Of a stretch of 64,000 nt of DNA, positions 24,040 to 32,272 are shown one piece after another. The notes under the pieces are model-generated. The model ran no database searches, was not told where the DNA came from, and saw only the letters and a list, made by a program, of their open reading frames with translations. Source of the stretch: Bacteroides oleiciplenus YIT 12058 (GTDB lineage Bacteria; Bacteroidota; Bacteroidia; Bacteroidales; Bacteroidaceae); assembly GCF_000315485.1 (NCBI RefSeq), contig NZ_JH992940.1:727574-791573 (forward strand), written 5' to 3'. Position numbers and translations under genes: made by a program. Every line of letters starts with the position of its first letter. Positions within the stretch are counted from its first letter, which is position 1.

Positions 24040-24750
24040 TCAAGCTGCAACCGTTGCAACTTCTTCTTTCTTCGCTTGCTTCTTTTCTGTTTTTGCAGCT
24101 TTCACGGCTTTTACAGCTTCCGCTCTTTCGGCGTTTTCATCTGTATTTTCAACAATCTTTTTTCTTGTCGCTTTCGGAGCTGTTTTCTTTGCAGTTTTAG
24201 ACTCCATAGAAGCTGTTTTACTTGGCTCGTCTACTTCTTGCAGTTGCTTCAGTACGTGTGCCTCAATGTTAAGCATACTCCACGCACTCTCCGCAATTTT
24301 GTAAGAATGTTCTTTCAGCATTTTGTTTGTCGGGTAATCTTCACGAGTTTTTGACTTAGGCGTGATACCAATCCGTTTCTCTATCAAGTCCAAATTGTAC
24401 GTTGATGTGTCAAAAACTAATTCTCCGGCATTGTACATAAGTATGTCAAACTTGTCTAAGTTACGGAAAATGTTTCCACAACGCAAGTCCTTCTTCGCAA
24501 GTCTCTCAATCTCGAATTTGACAGTCCATGTGTTATAAAACATAGATTTCCAAGCATTTTTCAGCTCGTCAACCGTAGGAACTTTACTTTTTGCGTAAAG
24601 CGCCACACGTTCAAGCACAATTAGCTCGTCTTTGTTTCTATTACGTAACACGACATTGCTAACAGGACGCTCTAACAGCATAGCTGCAAATTCTGTAAAT
24701 GAATAAACACTCACGATTTCTCTTTTTTCTACTACGTTAATTGTCTTCAT
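24040..24750 (-). CDS. hypothetical protein with histone-like basic tail
   Basis: A 236-residue protein. The first 150 residues are alpha/beta without a known domain (REIVSVYSFTEFAAMLLERP, RCGNIFRNLDKFDILMYNAG). The C-terminal 60 residues are Lys/Ala-rich (ESKTAKKTAPKATRKK, KAVKAAKTEKKQAKKEEVAT), like H1-type tails that bind DNA or RNA. It is first in its minus-strand group, behind the palindrome at 24770-24787, and is flanked on both sides by tRNA-arm-like elements. Confidence 0.6.
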   Translation of the reverse strand: MKTINVVEKREIVSVYSFTEFAAMLLERPVSNVVLRNRNKDELIVLERVALYAKSKVPTVDELKNAWKSMFYNTWTVKFEIERLAKKDLRCGNIFRNLDKFDILMYNAGELVFDTSTYNLDLIEKRIGITPKSKTREDYPTNKMLKEHSYKIAESAWSMLNIEAHVLKQLQEVDEPSKTASMESKTAKKTAPKATRKKIVENTDENAERAEAVKAVKAAKTEKKQAKKEEVATVAA

Positions 24751-24769
24751 AATGGTATAGTATTAAAAT

Positions 24770-24787
24770 GTACTGAATTGTACATAG
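24770..24787. promoter_or_regulatory. inverted repeat, possible operator
   Basis: ATGTACTGAATTGTACAT has 6-bp arms (ATGTAC/GTACAT) around TGAATT. It lies 20-40 nt in front of the start codon at 24750 on the minus strand, the usual place for a repressor site or a leader hairpin. Confidence 0.35.
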
Positions 24788-24790
24788 TTC

Positions 24791-24845
24791 GTGGGGCTGG
24801 AATCGAACCACCCCCACGATAAGACGTACTTAGTACGTTAGTCGG
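24791..24845 (-). ncRNA. tRNA-minihelix-like hairpin plus palindrome
   Basis: On the minus strand TCGTGGGG, a G-G mismatch and TGG pair with CCA and CCCCACGA around the loop TTCGATT (24791-24821). The 12 paired positions and 7-nt T-loop equal the stacked acceptor plus T-arm of a tRNA. Next to it is a second hairpin, GACGTACTTAGTACGTTAGTC (24825-24845, plus strand), with arms ACGTACT/AGTACGT. Together they look like the top half of a tRNA joined to a palindrome. Confidence 0.5.
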
Positions 24846-26210
24846 ATAAGTGTATCTTTGTCTATTCTGCAAATAACTAAATGAATGTAGTTCATACGTT
24901 CTAATGCAGAATAGATAAAAAGAAGAACGTTAAAATTACATTCAGTCAAGCGAAAAGATTTACCCAATAAGCGGGCAATTCGCTTTGTGTGCTCTATGTT
25001 TTACGTAATATATATTTTGCCTAATACAATTTAGCCTTAACTCTTTTTCGTCAAACAGTTCGTTACCGCTTATTTGCTCGAATTATTTTTTTTAGTCGTA
25101 CCAAAAGTAAATAGTATATTTACGGATTATTCGCACACTGCAAAGTACTAACTTTGCTTTTTGTTCTCTACAAAGAACTTTTTTTTGTCCGTCTCGTTTC
25201 CGTTCCGGTGAAAGCTCTTTTTCAAACGATAGTAAAAAAGTCAAATAAAAAATTTCGTTTCGATAAACTTTTAAATCTTTGTTTTTGTCCCTCTCGTTTC
25301 CGTTTGGGAACAACACTAAAGTAATAAACTAATTTGGAATAGCAAATTATTTCTATCTTTTTTTTCTAATATTATTCCGTAAATGGCTGAAAGCCAATAA
25401 GGTACGCCTACGCGCGAGAGATGTTCATAAACTATTGATATTCAACTATTTACAAACTACCTGTTTTATTGAAAAAAAAATATTTTCTCTATTTTTTCAA
25501 AAAACAGGAATATAAGTAGAATAACGAATTGAAAGTTATTTGTAATTATATTTTAAACGTTGATTTTCTGATAGTTAGCAAAACAGAGAATAGCTTTTAA
25601 ATAGTATATAACGACTAAAAAAGGTTTTTTTGATTAAAATTGATAGCAAATAATATATATAGACATAATTAGAACGACTTTTAATAAAAGACGACCTTAT
25701 AACCGTTTGATTTACAACAGTATAATAATTTAATATAAAGATTAGGGTAGGTGTGCCCTGAGTGGTGATTCCATACGTGCCCGGAGGGTAAATTTTCAAG
25801 TCTCGTTTTTAATTGGATTTTAAGCGTTGCTAGCAAAATAGTTTTCGATTTTATTTTTTGTATGAATATAAGAACACACATAACAAATAATGCATTCTAT
25901 ATTTAAGCAAAATAGCTTTTTGTATTTAGATGAGCAATCAGAATCTATATATTTATATATATTATTACACATACATTCTAATTATATCATTATTACACAC
26001 TTGCAGTCAAAAGCTGAGAATGAATAGACTATTTGTTTTTCTCATCAAGTTATTGTGTTTTTTCAAACACACAACCTTATATAATACTCCATTCAGGTCT
26101 CGCATATACAGTTATGCCTATTTACTTATTTGTTCAGTTTGATACCCTATTTAATGGCGTTAAATATTTATTGTTTTAAATAGAACTTTTTTATTTCGAA
26201 GTTTAAATGG
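24846..26210. other. AT-rich gene-free zone with repeats
   Basis: No convincing gene is seen in these 1.4 kb. Visible structure includes the hairpin CAAAGT-ACTA-ACTTTG (25141-25156) and a 23-nt direct repeat (core TTTTTGTCC[G/C]TCTCGTTTCC) at 25181-25204 and 25282-25304. A long inverted repeat CCTGTTTTATTGAAAAAA to TTTTTTCAAAAAACAGG lies at 25460-25508. Many A/T runs also occur. It separates the minus-strand accessory block from the plus-strand gene at 26286. It is therefore a candidate regulatory or replication region. Confidence 0.5.
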
Positions 26211-26218
26211 TATCTTTG
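26211..26218 (+). promoter_or_regulatory. Bacteroidetes -7 promoter box
   Basis: TATCTTTG fits the TAnnTTTG -7 consensus of the Bacteroides primary sigma factor. It lies about 68 nt in front of the ATG at 26286 and faces that gene. Confidence 0.55.
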
Positions 26219-26285
26219 CAATAGATGTATAAATTCTATAAAATCAAAATAATACAAGAATATATTTTAGTATTTGAAACTTGAA

Positions 26286-27239
26286 ATGAAAAACAGGACC
26301 CAAATTCTATCATTTATCAAGACAATCAAGCCAAAGACTGTAGTAGATAAAAAGAAAATTATTCAATATTGTTCCCAGATGGGAATACAATTTGCGTTCA
26401 ATGCCAATAATGATGATCTTAAACGAACCACCTTCAAAGAGTTCCTAACTTGGGCTAATAACGATTCCCCAGAAATAGGCAAAATACTTGTTTATCCAAA
26501 CCCTTTTGTCACAATTGGCATTGTATCTATGGTGACTCCCGAACAAATTTACCTAGGACCAGCCTTATTTGGAGAAGATGGATTGGTCATCAACAACGTT
26601 GAGAAACCAACATCCGGATATAGAGAGGCTACAGAACAAGAGACTCTAAAACTACATCAAGTGCTACTAAATAAAGGCTTTTGTTGGAATCTATGGCAAA
26701 ATAAATTTGTAAAAAGTATCTATATCCCAAGGCAAAACCAATTTGTAAGATTCCGGTCCTATACCACCAGCCATGAAGGCGTAGGGATATTTAAAAAAAT
26801 CACAGACACTGGAGATATTGTAATGTATTGCGTTAAATCAGACAATTCTCCAATACAATACTCCCTGCATGAAGTTATAGGAAAAAAGGATTGTTATCAG
26901 TTTGCTGCAGCCACCAAAAAAGACATTCGCGCTTTGAAAGACGAATTGTATCAAGTCGGAAAAATCTGGAATGGTTATTATAGTCGGATACAACCTGTTG
27001 AATTTTTCGTTAATAACGGCGAGGAATACTGTTACATATCTGATAAAGGCAAGATTGAACATGGACGTAGAAACAACTCGATTGCATGTAAAGAGAGAAT
27101 CGCTTTTGGTAATATTTTTGCAGACACTAAACAAGCCGAAGATTTTCTGCGCAAAGTACAAGAAATAATAAAGAGTGAATTATGCAAACCGACAGTTGAA
27201 GGCAATGCCTTAAAACGCATCAAAGAAGCCCGTAGTTAA
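26286..27239 (+). CDS. hypothetical protein
   Basis: A 317-residue protein from the ATG at 26286 (MKNRTQILSFIKTIKPKTVV). An in-frame TTG at 26274 is a weaker start. The chain is alpha/beta with a middle of aromatic/basic segments (LLNKGFCWNLWQNKFVKSIY, YIPRQNQFVRFRSYTT). No family is recognised. It is the only plus-strand gene between the accessory region and the structural genes, has its own promoter, and faces the regulatory operon tail to tail. Confidence 0.65.
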   Translation: MKNRTQILSFIKTIKPKTVVDKKKIIQYCSQMGIQFAFNANNDDLKRTTFKEFLTWANNDSPEIGKILVYPNPFVTIGIVSMVTPEQIYLGPALFGEDGLVINNVEKPTSGYREATEQETLKLHQVLLNKGFCWNLWQNKFVKSIYIPRQNQFVRFRSYTTSHEGVGIFKKITDTGDIVMYCVKSDNSPIQYSLHEVIGKKDCYQFAAATKKDIRALKDELYQVGKIWNGYYSRIQPVEFFVNNGEEYCYISDKGKIEHGRRNNSIACKERIAFGNIFADTKQAEDFLRKVQEIIKSELCKPTVEGNALKRIKEARS

Positions 27240-27438
27240 ACGTTTGCCTTCAAAACATATCCGTCATCCATTTACATGGCAAAATTCAGCACAGGGAAAA
27301 AGAAAGCGGTTCTATTGAAGATATTGCCTAAGGATGTTCATATATATAATTTTAAGATACACTCTAAATAGCTTTTAGTTTTAATGTATACCACCTAAAA
27401 TACCTATAGAACAATATAATATCTTTTTAATATAAAGA

Positions 27439-27505
27439 CAAACCCATAGGGTTTGCTATATAGTCCTCTCTTTTTGGTTCTTTTTCTAAGGCTTAGAAAA
27501 AGAAC
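27439..27505. terminator. two hairpins between convergent genes
   Basis: CAAACCC-ATA-GGGTTTG (27439-27455) is followed by a perfect 13-bp hairpin, GTTCTTTTTCTAA-GGC-TTAGAAAAAGAAC (27477-27505). The second leads into a T-rich stretch on the plus strand. These lie in the 430-nt gap between the convergent genes ending at 27239 and 27673 and probably terminate transcription from one or both sides. Confidence 0.55.
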
Positions 27506-27620
27506 AGTTTCTTTATTAATATTCTATATAATAACCCTATATATACTCTTACTATAAATATATATTATAATATCTTTATATATAACTTATATATTATATA
27601 GATGATAGTTTTCCAAGGGG

Positions 27621-27646
27621 GGGGGTAACCCATTTTAGTTACCCCC
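27621..27646. terminator. hairpin behind regulatory operon
   Basis: GGGGGTAAC (27621-27629) pairs perfectly with GTTACCCCC (27638-27646) around an 8-nt loop. It is 27 nt beyond the stop of the minus-strand gene 27673-28146. On the minus strand the hairpin ends with a short AT-rich tract. Likely a terminator for the minus operon. Confidence 0.5.
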
Positions 27647-27672
27647 TGGATTCAGACATATTTCCAGCATTT

Positions 27673-28146
27673 CTAATCGGGATCAGGGAAAGATGGATAT
27701 TTAAGGGATGAAATGAGACGGGTATGTCTCAGTTTTACAATTTCTCTTTCAGCTATATCTTCGACTAATCTGCCCTGTTTGAGATACATCTCACAAAACT
27801 TTATCAACTCATCAACATTATTGGTACATGAAAGGATATTCACCAACTTCCCATACACTTCCAGATCGAATGAATAATAAACCCTGTTTCCCAGTTTGTT
27901 ATTCCACTTCCTCAAAAGTTTCATATGGATGAGTTTCTTTACGGAGTTATTAAACGCATTTTTACTGATTCCCATGCGTTTTATATATTCTGCATTACTC
28001 CAGTTAGTTGAAAAGCCATGCTTCTTAAGATATTCAAAATTTATCATATGCAAAATGAAACGGGTCTCTGATGGGGTAAAAAGGTATGAAAGACCTAAAG
28101 GATATTCCACGTATAAAAACTTTCTCAGACATTCATTTCTCATCAT
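27673..28146 (-). CDS. putative winged-helix DNA-binding protein
   Basis: A 157-residue protein. The section LFTPSETRFILHMINFEYLK, then WSNAEYIKRMGISKNAFNNS and VKKLIHMKLLRKWNN has the form of a winged helix: two helices, a recognition helix with KNAFNNSVKKL, and a wing (KLGNRVYYSFDLE). It resembles replication-initiator or regulator domains of phages. It is the last gene of the minus-strand operon 30622-27673. Confidence 0.55.
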   Translation of the reverse strand: MMRNECLRKFLYVEYPLGLSYLFTPSETRFILHMINFEYLKKHGFSTNWSNAEYIKRMGISKNAFNNSVKKLIHMKLLRKWNNKLGNRVYYSFDLEVYGKLVNILSCTNNVDELIKFCEMYLKQGRLVEDIAEREIVKLRHTRLISSLKYPSFPDPD

Positions 28147-28190
28147 CTTCTTTGTTTTGTTTTCAAAATTCTAAATTAAAACTTCTACAA

Positions 28191-28676
28191 TTATAAATCT
28201 GGTATTTTCAAAATCAAGCTCTGTGCTTCATTAAAGCGTGCAAAAACGTTCAATACCTTTTCAACATTCTGTTCATCAATCCAAGTTTTAGCAACTTGCC
28301 AACTTATGGATTTATTAAATTGGTAATTATCCAGTTTAATCGTATGATGTGAAAGCTTTCCTTCTGTAGGCTTCAATCCTAGATCATGCAGCTGGCACAA
28401 CCCATTCTCAAAAAAGATGCATCCTTTCTCCAGCTTTTGTGCCTGAATCATTCGGATAGTATAATTAACCCTTCCAAGAAACAACCCAGTAGCCCACTCC
28501 GTCAATGCAAGTTTATCAATAAAACCAGCATCAATCAGACTCAAAATGTCATCTGGAGTTCCTAAGCAGGGAGTTCTCAGACACTGTTTTTTACACTCTT
28601 GACATTTACAACCTATCGGTTTACGTCCAGTTTTCCGTATTATCTTCTCAAATATAGATTCACTCATTACTTTCAT
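28191..28676 (-). CDS. cysteine-cluster protein (YkgJ-like)
   Basis: A 161-residue protein with clustered cysteines in CKCQECKKQCLRTPCLGTPDD (residues 23-43) and CIFFENGLCQLHDLGLKPTEG later. This spacing is like YkgJ-type zinc/iron-sulfur cluster proteins (CxxC...C...C...PTEG). The biochemical role is unknown. Its place in a phage regulatory operon is unusual for this family. Two start codons (28676 and 28667) are equally possible. Confidence 0.6.
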   Translation of the reverse strand: MKVMSESIFEKIIRKTGRKPIGCKCQECKKQCLRTPCLGTPDDILSLIDAGFIDKLALTEWATGLFLGRVNYTIRMIQAQKLEKGCIFFENGLCQLHDLGLKPTEGKLSHHTIKLDNYQFNKSISWQVAKTWIDEQNVEKVLNVFARFNEAQSLILKIPDL

Positions 28677-28691
28677 GTTAAATATTGATTA

Positions 28692-29858
28692 CTATTCCTT
28701 TGCTTGTGTACCCAGATTTTTGGATTTCCATAGTTCTAGAATATATTCACGACCAGCAGGCGTCCATCTTACTTCTTTGTTATATGTATTTGTCTTCCCT
28801 TTCTTGTTTTTCCAGTAATATGGGACTACACATTGAAGAAGTGCATGATTCTCATGTACAACTAACTGTTGATTTTTACGTATGCATATTTTCTCTTGCA
28901 AGAGGAAATTATGTAATGTCCGGGTACTTATTTGAAGTTCTTCAGCAATTATACTGGACTTGAAATAATCCCGGTTTTCTATGAATTTCTGATAAAATTC
29001 AACTTTGGGCTTGTTCTTTGCCGCTTCCTCCTTAAGTTCCTTTATTTCTTCGAAAAGGGTAACAGTTAATTTTAAAGCTTCATCCATTGTTTGGGGTACT
29101 GAATAACCACTAACCAAATCAGAGTGTCCCCTACTCGGCTTACCAATAGATTCATTTTTTTGAATCACTGAATCAAATTGTTCTACTTTTAGTTCCAATA
29201 TCCTGTCACCACACCACTGAGCAAAATCTGCTGACAGCCATTCAGCAAACCCCTGAACTAAAAACTCATCTATCCATGTTGCACCATTAATACCTCTAAG
29301 TGTAATCACCTGGCCTTCATAAGATGTGGATTTTCCACCGGAAACCAACGAATGACGGAGTTCCGAAGTGGATTTAAAACGTATCCATACAGCCGGGGAT
29401 TTTCCATAAGCTTTAGCCATTTCTGTCGCATTCACAAATATTTTACCGTTACCTATTTTGAAAGTTATAGGAAACTTATCCATGAAAGTGAATACAACAG
29501 GCGTTTTTTGGTCGATAATAAAGAGGTCAATTCCATTATCCCTAAAACTTCCTGCCCATATTTCCAGTTCCTCACAAAGTCTTTCCATCAGCTTACTTTC
29601 ATTTTTGAGTAGAAAGACCAGCTTACTTACATCTCTGGGGCGAATGGCGTACAAGGGTTTATCATTCTTCTTAAAAATGATTCTACTACTGGACGGACAC
29701 AAGTTCTGTGCTTCCCTAGTCTCCATCATCATTGGTCGTTTAAGTACTTTACATAAGTCATATAGACATATCCAAGTTCCATTTGCACCTCCTTCTCTTA
29801 AAATTCGTATCGGCTTGTTCCTAAAGTCGATTACCTGATAACCTTCTCTAGTCTTCAT
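28692..29858 (-). CDS. phage antirepressor, BRO-N/KilA-N/KilAC domains
   Basis: The ATG at 29858 (MKTREGYQVIDFRNKPIRIL) is preferred. It lies within the last codons of the upstream gene, and the longer frame is hydrophobic and unlikely. The 388 residues show a BRO-N-like start (ICLYDLCKVLKRPMMMETRE, residues 29-48), a central KilA-N domain (KIFVNATEMAKAYGKSPAVW, then FLVQGFAEWLSADFAQWC) and a C-terminal KilAC/Ant domain (YQKFIENRDYFKSSIIAEEL, ISTRTLHNFLLQEKI). Such proteins bind DNA or repressors and control lysogeny and early genes. Confidence 0.85.
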   Translation of the reverse strand: MKTREGYQVIDFRNKPIRILREGGANGTWICLYDLCKVLKRPMMMETREAQNLCPSSSRIIFKKNDKPLYAIRPRDVSKLVFLLKNESKLMERLCEELEIWAGSFRDNGIDLFIIDQKTPVVFTFMDKFPITFKIGNGKIFVNATEMAKAYGKSPAVWIRFKSTSELRHSLVSGGKSTSYEGQVITLRGINGATWIDEFLVQGFAEWLSADFAQWCGDRILELKVEQFDSVIQKNESIGKPSRGHSDLVSGYSVPQTMDEALKLTVTLFEEIKELKEEAAKNKPKVEFYQKFIENRDYFKSSIIAEELQISTRTLHNFLLQEKICIRKNQQLVVHENHALLQCVVPYYWKNKKGKTNTYNKEVRWTPAGREYILELWKSKNLGTQAKE

Positions 29859-30198
29859 CTTCCCGCCTTCTTTTGTTTCTGGAATGATGAGCCTTACGCC
29901 TATGAGCCATATCTCTAACAGAACGATAACTTCTATTGGTTTCTCCACATAGCTTATCAAATTCTTTTAATTGCAAAGCACCAATATCTTCCAGGGATAC
30001 TTCTACATTCTCATTAGCGTAGCGGTAGTAGTAGCCGCCAGTCGAAATATAAAGACCGGTACAAGCAAATGAAATAGATTGAAGGTTACCACCAGAATAC
30101 TCTGCGGTCGTGTTTAGAGATCTTAGAATACCGATAAGAACTTGTGCACCATTGAAAACTAGTACCAATTTCGAATCTTTAAAAGGTTTTTTCATCAT
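29848..30198 (-). CDS. hypothetical basic protein
   Basis: A 116-residue protein. A beta-rich N-terminal part (KLVLVFNGAQVLIGILRSLN) is followed by a Tyr/Gly-rich segment, and the C-terminus is strongly basic (HRRKAHHSRNKRRREDED). It overlaps the antirepressor start by 11 nt and the gene before it by 20 nt. This indicates coupled translation. No family recognised. Confidence 0.55.
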   Translation of the reverse strand: MMKKPFKDSKLVLVFNGAQVLIGILRSLNTTAEYSGGNLQSISFACTGLYISTGGYYYRYANENVEVSLEDIGALQLKEFDKLCGETNRSYRSVRDMAHRRKAHHSRNKRRREDED

Positions 30199-30622
30199 GT
30201 TTTAAAAGTTTAGTTATTTGTTCCTCTGATAATCTGTCTTTAACCATTAACGCCAAGCATGTATCTGAAAGTACAATACCGTCTAGTAGCATGTCCGACA
30301 TTCTTTCCAGTATATGTATTCCAAATGCTGGATCAACGTAGGCTACCAGTGCCAATGCTAAAGATTCGTCAATTAAAAAATGTCCCCTATCGTTCATAAT
30401 GATTAGACTGTCAGGCTTCAACTCATAAGTGTCACATACGGATTTTATCCAGAATGCAAACTGAGCACTAAAATCTATTACAGTATGTTTATCGGCATTC
30501 CCTTTGTTTTGAATATAATGCGTTGCGTCTGCATACGCAATGCCCTTTGCCGATGTGGCGAACAATAGTTCCGGGAACTCTCTGTACTTCATCTGAGTAC
30601 AGGTAATGTTTTCAATGTTCAT
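30179..30622 (-). CDS. hypothetical protein, first gene of regulatory operon
   Basis: The preferred ATG at 30622 (MNIENITCTQMKYREFPELL) gives 147 residues. The start at 30667 would lie inside the promoter region. The protein is helical/beta (FATSAKGIAYADATHYIQNK, MSDMLLDGIVLSDTCLALMV) with no recognised domain. It follows the promoter box at 30665-30672. Confidence 0.55.
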   Translation of the reverse strand: MNIENITCTQMKYREFPELLFATSAKGIAYADATHYIQNKGNADKHTVIDFSAQFAFWIKSVCDTYELKPDSLIIMNDRGHFLIDESLALALVAYVDPAFGIHILERMSDMLLDGIVLSDTCLALMVKDRLSEEQITKLLKHDEKTF

Positions 30623-30664
30623 TCTCTTTTTCTCATACTTATTTTTATTAATGTTAAAACTTTG

Positions 30665-30672
30665 CAAATATA
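30665..30672 (-). promoter_or_regulatory. Bacteroidetes promoter of regulatory operon
   Basis: On the minus strand TATATTTG matches the TAnnTTTG -7 box, with a TTTTTTG -33-like element upstream at about 30688-30694. It lies about 43 nt ahead of the start at 30622 and would drive the operon 30622 to 27673. The 250-nt gap 30673-30920 must also hold the promoter of the late structural genes, which is not obvious. Confidence 0.5.
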
Positions 30673-30920
30673 GAGCTTTACTTTTTCAAAAAAGAGTGTA
30701 TTTAACCTACATATCTCATATTTATTTCTCTTTTAATACTGAATTACAGTAAATTATACAACTGTTAATAATAGAACTGGAAAAGGCCATCCAAATTACT
30801 TGAATGCAAGTCAGGTCTGTATCAATCGTTTATATTTTTAAACTTAATGTCTTTTTTTGTTAAAAACAACCTTGTCACTTCTCAGAATGCTATTCCTCTT
30901 AAAAAACAATAAAAAACAAG

Positions 30921-32240
30921 GTGACAACAGAAGGCACATTCAACCACGAACTTCTGGAAAGTATTTTTCGTACCAGCAAAAAGACTATCCAGGAATATGT
31001 AAGGGAAGTAGACCGTAATAATCGGTACCGTTCCATACGGGGACAAACTACCGTAGTAGGGACAATATTAGATGACCGGGCACAACTCATAGACTTATAT
31101 GACGCCTGCCTCCAACAGGATGCCCACATCCGCTCTGTTATTGAGACTTTGGAATCTCAGATTTTAGGCGACAGATATATGTTAGCTAAACAGAATGAAA
31201 AAGGGAAATACGTTAAGGATATAGAACAGACTCATTTAATACAAGGTTCTCAGTTTGACACTATCATCAAAGGAATTGTCGAAGCTAAGTTATATGGGTT
31301 CACCCTTTTGGAGATTATGCCGAATACAAATCCAAAAACGGGAAAACTGGCAGAAGTGAACATTGTAGAACGAAGGAATGTACTGCCGGAACAGAAGGTT
31401 GTAGTCAAACGGCAAGGAATCTGGTATCCAAATTGGGATCTTGATTCTGCAACATACAATAGAAACTACATACTGATAAACTGCAGAGACCTTGGATTAT
31501 TTTCAGCCACGACTCCTTTAATTCTCGCCAAAAAGTTTACAGTAGCCAACTATATAAACTTTTCCCACACCTATGGACAGCCCATCATACACGGAAAGAC
31601 AGTTAGTGAGAATAATGGCGACAGGAAGCGTTTAGCTCAAGATATCGCCAATGCTGCACAAAACAAAGTCATTGTTACCGGTCTCGAAGATGAAATTGAG
31701 ATTAAGACATTCACAATGAGCAACTCTGAAAAGATATATACAAGCATCATCGAGTTTGTCAATAGCGAGGTAGCTAATTTGATTTTAGGAAGTGAAAGTA
31801 TGGCTGGTGGTATGCAGAGTTACGTCGGCTCGACTAAAGCACATCAGGATATATTTCGTGAACGCATAGAAGTTTATCGCCGATTCATCGAAAACGTGAT
31901 GAATGAGGAAGTGCTGCCAAGACTGGTAGACATGGGATATATCAAACCCGGATTGGAGTTCAAATACAGTAATCGGATTGAGATGAACAATGAAGACCGT
32001 ATCAAGCTGTACGGTCTGATAACCGACAAATACGAGGTTAGTGCCGATGAGATTGAAAAGGAGTTCGGGATAAATGTAGGTCGGCAGATCAATGTGTTAT
32101 CTGCGGACAGTAGTTTGCCTTCTGCTTCCGGTAGTTCATCGAATGACAGGCGTATCATGTCAGAAGAGGAGTACTACAGGCGTTATGGGCATCCCAGAGA
32201 GAGCAAGGTCGCAAATTTTATCATGGGAGCAGGAAAGTAA
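30921..32240 (+). CDS. phage portal protein (Mu gp29-like, DUF935)
   Basis: A 439-residue portal subunit of the DUF935/Mu gp29 type, the dodecameric ring through which DNA enters the capsid. Support: IETLESQILGDRYMLAKQNE near the N-terminus, the long central part with ANYINFSHTYGQPIIHGKTV, and the C-terminal FVNSEVANLILGSESMAGGM. It begins with GTG at 30921 and is followed directly by head-morphogenesis genes in the usual order. No terminase gene is seen in front of it. Confidence 0.85.
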   Translation: MTTEGTFNHELLESIFRTSKKTIQEYVREVDRNNRYRSIRGQTTVVGTILDDRAQLIDLYDACLQQDAHIRSVIETLESQILGDRYMLAKQNEKGKYVKDIEQTHLIQGSQFDTIIKGIVEAKLYGFTLLEIMPNTNPKTGKLAEVNIVERRNVLPEQKVVVKRQGIWYPNWDLDSATYNRNYILINCRDLGLFSATTPLILAKKFTVANYINFSHTYGQPIIHGKTVSENNGDRKRLAQDIANAAQNKVIVTGLEDEIEIKTFTMSNSEKIYTSIIEFVNSEVANLILGSESMAGGMQSYVGSTKAHQDIFRERIEVYRRFIENVMNEEVLPRLVDMGYIKPGLEFKYSNRIEMNNEDRIKLYGLITDKYEVSADEIEKEFGINVGRQINVLSADSSLPSASGSSSNDRRIMSEEEYYRRYGHPRESKVANFIMGAGK

Positions 32241-32259
32241 ACGACGGGTTCCTGCTCCC
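32225..32259. other. hairpin at portal/MuF junction
   Basis: GGGAGCAGGAA (32225-32235) pairs perfectly with TTCCTGCTCCC (32249-32259). The hairpin covers the portal stop codon and lies 14 nt ahead of the GTG start at 32273. There is no U tract, so it is more likely an RNA-processing or translation-control hairpin than a terminator. Confidence 0.45.
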
Positions 32260-32272
32260 GGAAGCCGGCGAA

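Noticed and set aside
24011..24304. Cys/Phe/Ser-rich plus-strand frames opposite 24040-24750
   Set aside because: Mirror images of the Lys/Ala-rich tail of the minus-strand gene.
25092..25316. 74-residue minus-strand gene
   Set aside because: Its apparent repeats come from DNA direct repeats in the AT-rich zone and its composition is unlike the neighbours; treated as noncoding.
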